NCBI GenBank assembly: GCA_002007465.1
Contig: LNAC01000860.1
Coordinates: 528,995-592,994 of the forward strand
Direction of reading: 5' to 3'
Source of the DNA: Ailurus styani
Lineage: Eukaryota > Chordata > Mammalia > Carnivora > Ailuridae
DNA length: 64,000 bases
The first letter of the stretch is position 1. The number at the start of each line of letters is the position of its first letter. The translations under genes and the position numbers were made by a program. The notes below the pieces were generated by a model. That model saw only the letters and a list, made by a program, of their open reading frames with translations. It searched no databases and was not told where the DNA came from. Below, piece by piece: positions 1 through 11,556 of the stretch.

Positions 1-236
1 GGCTCATTTATCCATTCACCTACTGAAGGACACGTTGGTTGCTTCCAAGTTTTGGCAATTATGAATAAAACTGCTATAAACACCTGTGTGCGGGTTTTTG
101 TGCGAACATAAGTTTTCAACTCCTTTGGACAAACACCAAAGAGCATAATTGGCGGATTGCATGATAGGAATATGTTTCATTTTATGAGAAACCGCCAGAC
201 TGTCTTCTAAAGTGGCTGTACTATTTTGTTAAATCA
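1..236 (-). mobile_element. L1 fragment, ORF2 end, cut by window edge
   Basis: Read on the minus strand this matches the region encoding the C-terminus of L1 ORF2, as also seen at 37.3 and 56.0 kb. The plus strand shows the usual antisense phrases TTATCCATTCACCTACTGAA and ATGAATAAAACTGCTATAAA. The left end lies outside the window. The copy is decayed and has no usable frame. Confidence 0.85.
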
Positions 237-538
237 AGTTTTGATAGAGCAATTTCTGAATAGAAACCATATCTGCTGCTTGAAGTGACCAGCGTATCTG
301 CCTTTTACCTAAGAATAGAGCAAGCCGCAGGATGTGCCAAGGCAGTGGGAGACAGTAACTAAGTTTCTACACAAACTAAGCTTGTCCTGTCCCTCCTTGA
401 AAGACCTTTAAACTATAAAGCATGTAGTAGCAACTCCTAGAAAGCACTTGCTCTCCATGACACGTGAATAAACAAGTCCAGGGAGGATAGACTAGGGTTT
501 GCATTCTGTCCCTGTTACGGTCCTTAGAAAAATGTCTT
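237..538. other. Unassigned unique DNA
   Basis: No repeat, splice-flanked open frame or RNA fold is recognisable here. Confidence 0.6.
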
Positions 539-731
539 GGGGCACCTGGGCGGCACAGTCAATTAGGTATCTGACTCTTGGTTTTGGCTCTGGGTCATGG
601 GATTGAGCCCCACGTCAGACTCTGCACTTAGCGTGGAGTCTGCTTGAGATTCTCTCTCCTTCTCCCTCTGCCCCTCACACTTGTGCTCTCTCTAGCTCTC
701 TCTAAAATGAAGTAATAAAACTTAAAAAAAA
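539..731 (+). mobile_element. Can-SINE (older type)
   Basis: tRNA-derived head (GGGGCACCTGGGCGGCACAG), a GATTGAGCCCCACGT B-box-like segment, a CT-rich body and an A-rich tail are in the usual order. Divergence from the young copies and an ill-defined target duplication suggest an older insertion. Confidence 0.93.
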
Positions 732-741
732 AAAACCTTAC

Positions 742-892
742 CTTTCTAAGCCTCAGTTTATCCATCTGTGAACCAGAAATTACAATAGCTGCCTTGTAGG
801 GTTATCATAACTAAGTTAATCAAACTGGCAAGGTGCAATCCCATTGTCTGATGCCTTGGCTATTGCTAGGTACTCAATAAACACTAGTGCTT
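742..892 (+). mobile_element. MIR SINE, 3' two-thirds
   Basis: Contains CCTCAGTTTATCCATCTGTG, then a TAGGGTTATCATAA block and a TACTCAATAAACACTAG end, in MIR consensus order. It is an ancient mammalian SINE shared across placentals. Confidence 0.85.
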
Positions 893-1184
893 TCTTTTTT
901 TACCGTACAAGGTGGGGAGGCCATTTTAGCATTAAAGCTGAACCATGGAAAAGTTTTAGAACCAAAGACTCTGTCAGAGCGTAGTCTAATATATAGTTCC
1001 TTAGAGTAGCCAAAGTCTGGGAACTATTTAATTGTTTTGGACAATTAGATTGACATATATGACTGAGAGCACAAATGAGATGCGAATTGAAAGCCCAACG
1101 GCGTGGGAAGAGATTCATGTCCTCATGAGTTACCCCAGTTAGGAAAGAAGGTCGTCTCAGAACTTTTACTTAAATGCTGATACT
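893..1184. other. Unassigned unique DNA
   Basis: A 72-codon minus-strand open frame runs through here. It has no recognisable motif and looks like chance. Confidence 0.6.
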
Positions 1185-1385
1185 GATAGCTCAGGTTTAT
1201 TGAGCACCTACTGTATGCTCGGTATTATTCTAACCAATTTATTTGTGGGTGTTGTTATTCCCTCTGCCTTCACAGAGAGAGTCCAAAGCACAGAGCAGCT
1301 CAGTCATTTACCCCAGGCAGTTACTCTGTGGCTGAAGCAGGTTTTGCATTGAGATAAGCAGGTTTTGCTCTAATCTGCTACGGTA
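1185..1385 (-). mobile_element. MIR SINE
   Basis: The plus strand reads TTATTGAGCACCTACTGTAT followed by decayed MIR core sequence through CAGTCATTTACCCCAGGCAG, that is, MIR in reverse orientation. Confidence 0.7.
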
Positions 1386-2175
1386 CAGACCTGCCTTTTG
1401 AGACATACCATGCGGGGACTGGCTCTCCTTAAAGTGCCAAATGAACAAGGCCTTGGGAAATTATTTAGCGGTGACAGTCACGTCTCAGGAACGGCTGCTG
1501 AATAGAAATAGGGACAGCCAGACAGCTGCTTCCTGATCGAATGGCCCCCCTTTCCTAAGGGCTGGCTTCTACATCTATTACGTGGATCAAATCTGAAAGT
1601 AGGGCTATGTTTCTTCTGGACCCAGGCAGCTACCTTGAATACTGAAAATACTCAGCTATTTATTGCAGTCATAAATTACTCGTGGCGTGCCATGAAAGGT
1701 TGAGGATGTTGCCAGGCAGGAAGCCGTCCTTAAAGTCAAAGGCTCCTCCCCCAACCCCCGTCCCAGTCTATGCCTTATTTCTATAAAACCAGTAAAAAGT
1801 AAGAATTTAAACAAAATCTTAAAATAAAGCACGATGCTACTCACTATATAGATAGATGTATGTGCATGTGTGTTTAATGTATTCATTTATAGTCGGAAGC
1901 CAGAGACTGTGCCTTCAATCATACAGTAATTTGTCCCAGGAGGAAAAACTGATACATACTCATCCCTGCCCATGGAAGGGCAGCATCTGCAATGTGCTGG
2001 TTTCATATGGAATTTAGGCCATTTGTGTAACAAATAAATAAAATATTTTAAAACTAACCAGGAGCAATTCATGTTTCATAATAGTATTAAAAACCAGCGT
2101 CTGTGAGTTACATGCCTCATTTCAAAAGGCTAGATCCATGGAAATGACAACTGTTGGCCTGGTCAAACAGAAGAT
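1386..2175. other. Unassigned unique DNA
   Basis: Short minus-strand frames at 1656-1886 and 1887-2072 have no recognisable product. No repeat seen. Confidence 0.6.
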
Positions 2176-2189
2176 ATGAAATAAGATTT

Positions 2190-2377
2190 CAAGGGTGCCT
2201 GGGTGATGCAGTTGGTTAAGCGTTGGACTCTTGATTTCCGCTCAGGTGGTGAGCTCAGGGTCATGGGATGGAGTCCCATGTTGGGTTCCGAGTTCAGCAC
2301 GGAGTCTCCTTAAGACTCTCTCCCTTTCCCCCATGCTCTCTCTTTCTCAAACAAATAAACCTTAAAAATGTAAATAA
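2190..2377 (+). mobile_element. Can-SINE with 14-bp target duplication
   Basis: SINE from GGGTGCCTGGGTGATGCAG to a CTTAAAAATGTAAATAA tail, flanked by perfect copies of ATGAAATAAGATTT at 2176-2189 and 2378-2391. The perfect duplication confirms L1-mediated retroposition. Confidence 0.95.
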
Positions 2378-2584
2378 ATGAAATAAGATTTTAGAGCAAC
2401 ATAGAATATGTTTACAATACAATAATACAGAATAGTACAAAACTTCTTTTATTATACTCTAACTACAACAGTATCACCCCCACACACAGAGACTGAAAGA
2501 AAAATGTAAATTGAAACAAATTTAGATATTCAGTATGCCGAGACTACAGGGGAATATGTCCTTCCTTGTTCTGATAACAACTAC

Positions 2585-2702
2585 TAATACTTATTAAATA
2601 TTTACCATGTGCCTAATGCTGGACTATGGGCATTACATATATGAAAACCTCAATCCTATGGGCACAGGTTAGAGCCAATAAATGGCAGAGCTGAGGTTTG
2701 AA
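2585..2702 (-). mobile_element. MIR SINE fragment
   Basis: TATTAAATATTTACCATGTG at one end and AATGGCAGAGCTGAGGTTTG at the other match reversed MIR; the middle is deleted. Confidence 0.75.
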
Positions 2703-3034
2703 GAAAACAACAAATTAAACAAAAATTGAAAGACTGGCAATTGAAGGACACTCTCTCTTGGGTGGAAATCTTTGCTTTCAGTGGTTGATCAGGATTTTCC
2801 ATTTCAGCTCTATACCAAGTTAGTTTTTCATTCTGATCAGTCCAATTCCATTAATACTAAATATCATCCTCATTCACTAATATATTTTCCATGTTTTGCT
2901 TATTGTGATGATCATAAAGAATTGAATAAAGAAAAAATGCTTTTCCAAGACAAGACTTGCTTAAGACATTGATAAAATTCTTTTACCGTGTAATTTTGAC
3001 TGCATTACACACAACTAATGATGTTCCTGGATTC
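2703..3034. other. Unassigned unique DNA
   Basis: AT-rich, with one 66-codon plus-strand frame (2772-2972) of no recognisable type. Confidence 0.55.
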
Positions 3035-3168
3035 GCTCATTGCTTCATGCGTGAAACATGCATTTATTAAGCCAGAAATATATGCCAGGAATTCCATTAG
3101 CTACAGGGGACAAAATGATGAGCAAAAGGGTGCACTCCCTTTTTAAATAGAGCTTACGGCTTCCGGGG
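3035..3168 (-). mobile_element. L2 LINE 3' end, first part
   Basis: Reversed L2 tail: CATTTATTAAGCCAGAAATA, ATGCCAGGAATTCC, GATGAGCAAAAGGG, AGAGCTTACGG. A hAT element follows, and the L2 resumes at 3387. Confidence 0.65.
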
Positions 3169-3386
3169 ATAGGAGTTGACAAACATTTTCCATAAAGGGC
3201 AAGTATTTTCAGCTTTCTGGGCTGTCCCTTCACTATTAAGGCTACTTCACTTCTGCTGCTATTGTGTGAAAGCAGCAGGCATGACACGCAAATGAATAAG
3301 CATCTTTGTGTTCCAATACAACTTTGTTTAGGAAAACAGGCAGTGGGCTGGTGTTGGCCCTTGAGCTGTGGTTTCCCAACCCCTGA
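3169..3386. mobile_element. hAT-Charlie-type nonautonomous DNA transposon
   Basis: Ends read AGTTGACAAACATTTTCC and TTTCCCAACCCCTG, with internal GTTCCAATACAACTTTGTTT and TTGGCCCTTGAGCTGTGG. This is a common MER-class hAT relic whose exact name I cannot assign. It sits inside an L2, whose sequence continues on both sides. A second copy is at 43614-44060. Confidence 0.75.
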
Positions 3387-3700
3387 TCTAGAGGGGAAGG
3401 TCAATATTTATTGAATAATCAGATAGATTATTTGCAATGCTAAGTTGATAAATTGTAAAACTGCTCTTGGGTTAAGGGGGATGGATGAGAACTCGCTTCG
3501 ACTATCAGCACAAACAATAAACCAATTCTATGGGGGGGGGGAATGGGCAGAGAAGCCTTTTCTGGGAGACGGACAACTGAGCTGACATTGGAATGATGGT
3601 GTGGAAGTTAGGCTGGTGAAGGGGCAGCTGAGGGAAGAGTATTGCTAACAGAGGGAACAGCATATGCCAAAGCCTTGTAGCACAGAGGTATTTCAGCATT
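3387..3700 (-). mobile_element. L2 LINE, second part after hAT insertion
   Basis: Continues reversed L2: CTGAGCTGACATTGGAATGA, AGAGGGAACAGCATATGCCA and CAAAGCCTTGTAGCACAG match the L2 3' untranslated region read backwards. A G10 run lies at 3532-3541. Confidence 0.65.
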
Positions 3701-6700
3701 TGGAAGTGAAGGGAACGAGCTGGACATGAGATGAAACAGAGCTGTAGGCAGGGCTTTTCATGTGACCGGCTGTAGAATGATCCCCAAACCAAGGGGCTTT
3801 TGGAGGTCCCTCCAAATAGCCCTCTCTGAGCTTCCACCTGTAGATCTGGACTGGGAGCCCAAAGCTGTGGTCTTTGTCTCCAAACCAAGGTAAAGCTTTG
3901 TGCTTCTGTCATATATCTCCTAAGAATGTAACCTTGGCTTAACTGACCCCGTGGTGGGGAGTCCAGTGAGGATGGACACAGGGCTAAAGGGACTCTGGAA
4001 GAAAGGAGAGGTGTTGGGAGAGCTCAACCCAAGACTCAACTGGAGTCTCAGGTCCTGGGGATGCCATCGCCAAGGAATCACAAATGTAAGCAAAGTTAGA
4101 GTCCTTCTAGCTCTGCAGCTTTCATATAGCATTTTGAAAAGCCTGATAGCTCTGCAGAGGTACTTTGGAAGCCCCGAGGAGGACACAGTAGGCTGCCTGG
4201 GCTTTGAACCAATCTGCTTCACTGTGATATATGAAAAAGGAACTGAATCCTGGATAAGATTCCACCTTAATAAAATTAAAGAAAAAAAGATAAATACTAT
4301 GTAATAATATATTATAATAAATACATACCAATATAGTATTATAAAATAATAATATAATAAATAAAAGATTATAAAAGAAAAAATTGAAATCTATTGCACC
4401 ATTGGCACTTCTTGGGCAGGGAAGCTGAAGTACCGTAAAATTGGATAATTTGCTCATTGAGAACGGACCCTTCAGCTGCTCTTTTCCCATTTCTGTATGA
4501 CTGGCCAGCCTCCAGCTTGGTTAACACTGATCCCAGCATCAGTTTCCTTCTCTGAAAATGACTGTTGTTAAGACATGCAGTCAAGGGCTTGGAGCAGAGA
4601 GCAGGAGGATGCTTTCAAGCTGCAGGGCTAGCACAGAAGCAAGATGGACTGGAAAGGAACGTGCCTGGGATTTAGCTGCCTTGAGGGCTTAGGTGCCTCA
4701 CCAAATCCTAGGGGAGGTGCAATATGCAGGACCAGGGATGCTTGGAGACGCAGAAGCCTGCACAGGAAATCTGGGATGAGGCGCAGCCCAGGATGAGAGA
4801 CAACAGGAAAATGGGCAGAATAGGCCCTGCCTGCCAAACAGAGCAGAGACTCAGAAGATTTTCTGGGACATCCTTTGGCTGCCGTGGCCCCTCTTGGAAA
4901 AGCTCAAGCCTTGCCACACGGACTTCAGCAGACAGGAGCTACATCGTGGCCCCTGAGCCTGTTCTGTGAAATAGACATGGGTCCACCCTCCCGCCCTCTT
5001 CCCAGGGTTGTGATCTCATCTGAGGAGCTATTGCTTGCAGGAAGTATCTCTGGGAACTCTGAACTGCAAACGGTAATTGGGAAGTGGAAATGGGAATGTC
5101 CCGGTATGCCGCATTCAACTGCTGTTTCAAGTGTGGTTCTAGGTTTCAATGTTCAAATTGAAAAATACCCGTCGGTTTGAAGTGGGATGAATTCTACTGA
5201 AATCGATAGGGCTCCGTTGTCCTTTGTCGTCTCACTGCATTCGTTTCTTGCCATCCACGTTACAAGTGGCACTCTCATCATGATTCTGCTCATGCTTCCT
5301 TCGGATTTAGTACATTGCTTCCAGATTCACGCCTTTTGCTGCACAGGTCTGCAGAATCTTGCCTCTACTTGTTAATGCCAGCACCAGGCCAACACTGATG
5401 CTTAAAGGACTGAGTTCTCATTCCTGAGGTTGGGCTCAGCTGTGCTAAACCTGGTTTGCTTCAATTTGGAAATGTACTCAAATCTAACTAAAGTTCCCTC
5501 TGTCCTCTTCTTTTGACCTCTATTGGCGAATGTCCCATTGAACAAACAGCAAACAGCTCTAACTTTTCCAAGCCCTTTTGGCCAAAAACTGCCTTAGAGC
5601 AGTGACCGCCAAAACACACAGGTGGTCCAGTGATTTTAGCCTCTTGGCACATTAAATTTGTACAGCCTTATTCTCCATTTCTTCCTCAAAGCATATGGGA
5701 GACAGACAGAAGATGTCCTAATAGCCTCTGTCATTAAAATCTGCCTTTGTGAACTGACAAAGCCCCTTGTCTCTGCTTCAGGACCATATTCTGCATTTCA
5801 GTTGTGCTGTTGGCAGCCAGACAGAGTCCTGTCCCTGCAGCTGGTGCTCAAATGCGCGGTTCTCCTCTCCCTTGGTCGGGGTATTGGGCTGGATTGTCAT
5901 GATAAAGAACATCTGCTCTTTGGATTCCCACAAGGCAATTTTAGAAAATATCTGCTTGTCAAATTTTATGTGGGTTGATTATCCATTTATCCATTAATTC
6001 ACCACTGTCCTCAAAAAAAAGGGGGGGTGGGGGTAAAAAGTAAAATAAACCTATTGGATTGAGTTTTAAAATAATCATCCATGTGGGTGTTCTTATTACA
6101 TTTTCGAGACTAATTTCAAAGGTTAAAGTTTTAAAGTAAGGAGAATAAAGACCTAGTCTAGAGAAAAGGAAAAAAAACCAAAAAACAAAGGAGAGGTGCA
6201 CTCTAGAAGAATTTTTAAACTGCTGGTAATGACAATGGGGATAAAAAGCATGTTTTTGAGTTTGATCTCTAAAGCGAGAGACCTCTAATGGCTGTAGAAA
6301 TGTGTATTCCAGAGACCAGAGAGGTGGATTTATTTGTTAATTGTGTAATAAGTTAACATTTTCTATCAACATCAAGTAGGAATGTGACGGCTGAGCATTC
6401 ATATTCCATCACAGTAGGAAAGGTTTCAGTGCGTGGCTTTTGGAGGCAACAAGGTGTTACTCTGTAGAGAGGGAAATTTACAAGGGGTCTGTTAATGCTT
6501 CCTAGGCAAGATGCAACATGGAACAGAGTAAAGAGCCCTGATTTAACAAAAAAATGACATTTAAAAAACTAGATAAGGTGTACCAAGTACTTTGCATGGA
6601 TTCTCCAAGTCCTATAACATACCGTCATCCTCTTTACTAGATTTTTTTACTACTAAGCATCAGTGTCATGTTGGGATCAACTTTTATTAGCTCATATCCT

Positions 6701-6758
6701 TGAACTTTAATTTTCAGGTATGTTGCAAGCCAGTTTTTAAACCCAGAAATTATTTTTT
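3701..6758. other. 3-kb stretch without gene or clear repeat
   Basis: Contains several 60-120 codon frames on both strands (for example 3951-4304 plus, 5658-5978 plus, 4122-4490 minus), none with a recognisable domain or a convincing exon context. An AT-rich tract is at 4290-4385 and an A8G7-type homopolymer junction at 6013-6034. Ancient repeats too decayed to see by eye may be present. Confidence 0.5.
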
Positions 6759-6772
6759 TAAAAGACAGACTA

Positions 6773-6981
6773 GGGCACCTGGGTGGCTCAGTGGGTTAAA
6801 GCCGCTGCCTTCGGCTCAGGTCATGATCCCAGGGTCGTGGGATCGAGGCCCACATCGGGCTCTCGGCTCAGCAGGGAGCCTGCTTCCTCCTCCCCCCTCT
6901 CTCTCTGCCTGCCTCTCTGCCTACTTGTAATCTCTCTCTCTGTGTCAAATGAATAAATAAAATCTTTAAAAAAAAAAAAAA
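6773..6981 (+). mobile_element. Young mustelid-type Can-SINE
   Basis: Near-consensus copy with GGCTCAGTGGGTTAAAGCCG, GGGATCGAGGCCCACATCGG, CTGCCTACTTGTAATCTC and an A18 tail. The target duplication AAAAGACAGACTA is at 6760-6772 and 6982-6994. It landed about 2 bp upstream of the next SINE. Confidence 0.97.
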
Positions 6982-6996
6982 AAAAGACAGACTATA

Positions 6997-7215
6997 GGGG
7001 TGCCTGGGTGGCTCAGTTGGGTTAAGCAGTCTGCCTTCGGCTCAGGTCATGATCCCAGGGTCTTGGGATCAAGCCTCAAGTCGGGCTCCCTGCTCAGTGG
7101 GGAGCCCACTACTCCCTCTCCCTCTGCCTGCTGCTCTGCCTGCTTATATTCTCTCTCTCTCTGTCAAATAAATAAAATATTTTTAAAAAATAAATTAAAT
7201 TTAAAAAATAAAAAA
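6997..7215 (+). mobile_element. Can-SINE, second of a tandem pair
   Basis: GGGTGCCTGGGTGGCTCAGT head, TCAAGCCTCAAGTCGGGCTC, then CT-rich body and a long AT-rich tail. More divergent than its left neighbour, so probably the older insertion. Confidence 0.95.
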
Positions 7216-8489
7216 GAGAATATAAGATTACTATTAAATCATAATAAAAATATTCAAAAGTTATAAATTTCAATCTTACATTTTACTAATATTTTATTCT
7301 CTTCAGATTCTTACCACCTCTACATTCTGTGGGATTATCTTGTTGCTTGAAACAGACCACCGTGGAAATATTTATACTGCAAAAAATCAGTACATGCTCC
7401 CCAAACAGTGTAACTTACTGTTTTGTTATTTGTGCATGCCTAAGAAATTTGTGGAGACAGCCCATTAGAGATTCCCATTACATTTAAAAGAATATTGTGT
7501 TCACAGCCATCAGATTGTAAAAAATACCCAAATTAAGAAACTATGATTTCAGTATCTGAAAAGCTATCACTATCTGATTCTGCAACAGTGGAAGGTCACT
7601 GAAGTTCTGGCAAATGTTTTTGTTGTTTCGGTTTCCTTGTTTCTTACTTGGAAATATAAACTTGTTAGGGACCAACATTCATTTTGGAGCTATGCTCCTT
7701 AGTCAGTTACATCCATAGGTTGGCTAGTGGTATAAGAATTGGGCAGAAGTCAATGAAAGTACTCTGTGATAAATGATCAACTATGGGAAATCTATAATGG
7801 GAAGTATTTTATGTTTACTATTTTTACAAAATGCATGCTACACATCTTTTATGTCAGTAAAATTTTAATGTACTTGTACATGTTTCTGCATGCATAGATT
7901 TTTCAACATTTACCAGCACACAGTGGAGAGACTAACTCAGAGAGACTAACTCATACGGTGAGCAGTGTTATGGGATAAAGTGTGGGGATAAGGACTAGCA
8001 CCTGTCAGAGGAGCTTCTGATCTCATTCTCACTGGCTCTAATGCCTTTCTTTTGAGATCTCACCTGTATTTCCTTTGCAACCTCCTGACTTTTTTTCCTG
8101 TTATTGGGAAGTGTTGGTCTCATAAAATACATCCCTGCCTCAATACTGACCCTCCTTCTTTTTAGATTCTGTAACTAAATATGGACAAAATTAGCCAAAT
8201 CAAGTGTATATGGTCTTTCATCATTTCCCTAAGACTCATTATTACCAACCCTCAGCTTCTTTCTCTTTGCTATAGAGATGAACAAAACATAGATCCAGAT
8301 TTTAAATAAATCATCCTCTTGCTCTTTTTTAAAGGAATGTCTCTTTCAGACTAAACATGTTCTTTCAGTTATTACCTACTGTAGGAGTTAGCAATTAGAA
8401 CACGTGGTGATCATTTTTATTTATGGCTACTTTCTGTTCCTATAACAGTCATAAAATATTGAAAAGAGCTTATATTTTTACAGAACTTT
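7216..8489. other. Unassigned AT-rich unique DNA
   Basis: No repeat or gene recognised. A perfect 14-bp tandem duplication (GAGAGACTAACTCA) is at 7926-7939 and 7940-7953. Confidence 0.55.
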
Positions 8490-8660
8490 CAGCTTTATAA
8501 TGTACTTTACTGCGACTGTGTTTTTTGGGGTCCTCATAATACTGGTGAGATATATAGGATCAATCTCATTTAACCTAAGAGGAAATTGAGGCTCAGAGAG
8601 ATTGAAGGATGTCTCTATGGTTATGGCCCGAATAACATTATGCCTTGGCTCTTACTTTCC
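8490..8660 (-). mobile_element. MIR SINE
   Basis: GAGGAAATTGAGGCTCAGAG followed by AGATTGAAGGATG is the reversed MIR core; the 5' flank (TTTATAATGTACTTTACTG) fits the reversed 3' part. Confidence 0.8.
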
Positions 8661-9009
8661 ATTGTCACAGCACCACACACCCTGTAGAGGAAATGTGAAC
8701 AAAATCCCTCAGGTTTATTGAGCAAAGTGAGGCAATAAAGAAAGATTATGGAGTCCAAATAAATCAAGCAGCAAAAAGCCCAACAGTTCCTCACTATAGA
8801 AACAGAAGCACTAGAAAAGGAGAGGAAAAAAACGCACTGGAGCTAAAATTTGAATCTTCCAAGTGACTTTTCTCAAAGATTTCAGCTTACATGGAAAAGC
8901 CTGTCAGTTCTTGCCATTAAGTCACATCACGAGTGAGCCGATTCCTTTCTGGTAAAATCGGCGAGATGGAAAGTCATTGAACAGGTGACACGTGATAAGC
9001 AGCTCACGT
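8661..9009. other. Unassigned unique DNA
   Basis: Nothing recognised. Confidence 0.5.
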
Positions 9010-9250
9010 GTATGGACAGGTACCTCATGCCAGGCATGTGCCTGGATATTTTTAAGTACATCGCTCATTAGCTCTCAAAAACAATACTTTGAGTTGGTCA
9101 CTGTGATCATTTCAGTTTACATTTGGATAAAGCTGAGGCTTAGAGAGATTAAATAATTCGCCTCAAGTGGCTTGGGTAGCAAATCTTGAAACTTACATCT
9201 AAACTCAGGTTTGTCTAGCTCTGGACCCTGAACTCTTGAACCCCCTACAC
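9010..9250 (-). mobile_element. MIR SINE, near full length
   Basis: Runs from CATGCCAGGCATGTGCCTGG through AAAGCTGAGGCTTAGAGAGA to AACTCAGGTTTGTCTAGCTC, in reversed MIR order. Confidence 0.88.
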
Positions 9251-10099
9251 TAATCTAGGAAGAAAGTGAATTGCTCATTGCTGATCCACCTTAGAATGTT
9301 TTACAGCTTCTTCTTGTGATGGGAAGGTCTGTTTACATTACAGGAAATGATAGAACCCCAGGAGCCATGTCAGCTCAGGTGTGAGCCCAGAGACATCAGT
9401 GTGGAGGTAGGGGCTGGGACCACATCAGGCTAAGAGAGGGCCCACCAGATCTGCCATGGACTGGCTATATTTCCTTGGGCCAATGGTATCAGCTCTGGGC
9501 CTGAGCTTCTTCCCGATGATGTGTGTGTTTTAGAAAGGATTCACTGAGGTACAGTGAGCTCAGCTGCCCAGTACTGGAATTCTTGAGACACTTTATAAAC
9601 GCTACTGCATCCTTGCACGTTCTAGTCGTGTGTCACAGGGATGTTCACACCATGACAGTTCAGCAGAAATATCCTAGGTAAAAGCTGGACCCCAAACAGA
9701 ATACATCTCTGATGGTTGATGGAGAGCTTCACAGAAAGGGAAAGGATGGATCTCTACTGTGTTCCATATCCCCCACCTTGCAAGTATGGGGAAGACACTG
9801 GATGGCATGTACATGTGATTGTTCAGAGGTAGAACTATACATTTATCTTCCTTTTTCCCTCCAAGACTTCCATGCTCTGATGTTCCATGGAAACTTCTAT
9901 GACTGTGGTCTAACTAAACTAAACATATTTCACAGTCATTTCTTCTTTCCAATGGTAAAGATTTTTGCTTCACTGCTTCAAAATTAACGTGAATCCTGCC
10001 TAGTGGGAAGGAGGTATCAGTGTGAGTGTGAATTAATGGACTAAAATTTAGGTCACCTGGATTATTGCTTCATGTTCTGATCTATCAACCTTCAGCCTC
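9251..10099. other. Unassigned unique DNA
   Basis: A 91-codon plus-strand frame (9712-9987) has no recognisable motif. A weak MIR-like segment may lie at 9460-9600. No gene evidence. Confidence 0.5.
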
Positions 10100-10600
10100 A
10101 CCCATCCAGGTTCATTCCCCACAGTGGATTTTTGAAAACACAAATATCATCTAGCCCCTCCAGAGTGAATATTCCTGCCCTGGCAGTTGCTGCCTTCAAG
10201 GTAAAGTCCAAACCATGTTGTTCTTGGAGCATTAGTACCTTATCAAATCTCCAGCCTTGACTCCTGCCACTTTAATTAAGCCTGTGATAATCTTTACTTG
10301 CACTGAATTATTTGTAGTTTTGAATTATTTGCACACGCTATTTCTACCTTCCCCCACTTATTCATCAAGCTGGATTGAGTGTCGCCACTTCCTGCACAAA
10401 CTCGGGCTGAGCAGTTGTTGTCTTTGATGGTTCTTTGCCCTGCATATCACAGACTTGTATTTACTTATTTACCTCTTCAAAGGTCAAGGAGTTTACTGAA
10501 CAGCAGGGACTGTGTCTTTGTCTATATTCTTAATATCTTCCAGGGCTTTCTATAAAGAAAGGACTTTGTAAATGTTTATTAAATGAATGCCTCTTAGGTA
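10100..10600 (+). mobile_element. L2 LINE 3' region
   Basis: Plus-strand L2 phrases: GTAAAGTCCAAACCATGTTG, CAGCAGGGACTGTGTCTTTG, GACTTTGTAAATGTTTATTA and a terminal AAATGAATG. Decayed and without a reading frame. Confidence 0.75.
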
Positions 10601-10684
10601 TTGATGTATACTCAGATTTGGAAATACATACAGTCATAACTATGCCTCTACCTACCTCTGTAGTTATAAAATAATGATCTGCAA

Positions 10685-10845
10685 GCAACAACATGAAATC
10701 AGAAAATAGAGGTTTTAGTGTTAGCTCTGCTACCTCAAGGCTCTGAGAATTTGAGCAAATTGGTGGATTTTGCTATCTATAAAATGGGTTACTATTTTCA
10801 CTGTACTTATCCCATAGAGGTGATTAGATGTGATTGCAAGGTGAA
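10685..10845 (+). mobile_element. MIR SINE
   Basis: GTTAGCTCTGCTACCTCAAG, TTTGAGCAAATTGG and CTATCTATAAAATGGGTTAC follow MIR order on the plus strand. Confidence 0.78.
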
Positions 10846-11239
10846 TCTGGCTATACCCCAGTTAAATCCCCCTGTTGAAGTAAATGAGTGATTTATCCAA
10901 ATGACAGAAGAAAGCCCTTAGCCCTCTGCCTCTAAAAGGAGTGCATTCATCAAGACCGCTCCCTTTTTCCAGAAAGGCTGTAATCCAATGACTGATGATT
11001 GTAAGGGCACAAAGGCCTTGGACTGAGAACACACGTGATACACTTTGAGGACCATACTATCTCTAGAATTTCCCACTGGTCTGAGGTCTTCATTAAGATC
11101 TTCTCCACTTCTCCCTCTCTGCAACCTTGCTGATTTTCATCCCCTCCTGCAGGTGATAATCTCAGGTAAAGTCTTGAATATACTTCCTACAAGATAATCT
11201 ACTATATCTATCTCTGCTGTCCAAGAAGCCTGACCGGAG
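10846..11239. other. Unassigned unique DNA
   Basis: Nothing recognised apart from a chance 68-codon minus-strand frame. Confidence 0.5.
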
Positions 11240-11556
11240 ATGGATAGACTTATAAAAATACAGGGAAGTGGAATTTAAGAAACAAAACAGATGAACATAG
11301 GGAAAGGAAAGGAAAAATAAAATCAGGTGAAAATAGGTAGGCAAACCATAAGAGACACTGAACTCTAGGAAACAAACAGGGTTGGTTGCTGGAGGGGTTG
11401 GGGGTGGAGGGTGTAGGATAATTTGGTGATGGGCATTAAGGAGGGTACTTGAAGTAATGAGCACTGGGTGTTGTATGCAACTGATGAATCATAAATTCTA
11501 CCCTCAAAACTAATAATATATTTTATAACTATATTGAATTTAAATAAAGAATTTAA
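11240..11556 (+). mobile_element. Carnivoran L1 3' UTR fragment
   Basis: Contains GCAAACCATAAGAGACACTG, GGAAACAAACAGGG, GATGGGCATTAAGGAGGGTA, AATGAGCACTGGGTGTTGTA and a GAATTTAAATAAAGAATTT end. This is the characteristic 3' UTR of carnivoran L1. It is 5' truncated and has no ORF. Confidence 0.9.

Noticed and set aside
3951..4304. A 117-codon plus-strand frame in unique DNA
   Set aside because: Overlapped by comparable frames on the other strand, no recognisable motif, and ends in AT-rich low-complexity sequence.
6773..6860. tRNA-like promoter boxes that could suggest a tRNA gene, repeated at every Can-SINE
   Set aside because: These are tRNA-derived SINE heads without a cloverleaf or anticodon arm. 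No true tRNA gene was seen.
6700..6930. Repeated similar short proteins with strings such as APGWLSGLKPLPSAQVMI, here and at 7000, 23711, 26204, 38849 and 59311
   Set aside because: They are conceptual translations of Can-SINE heads, not a protein family.
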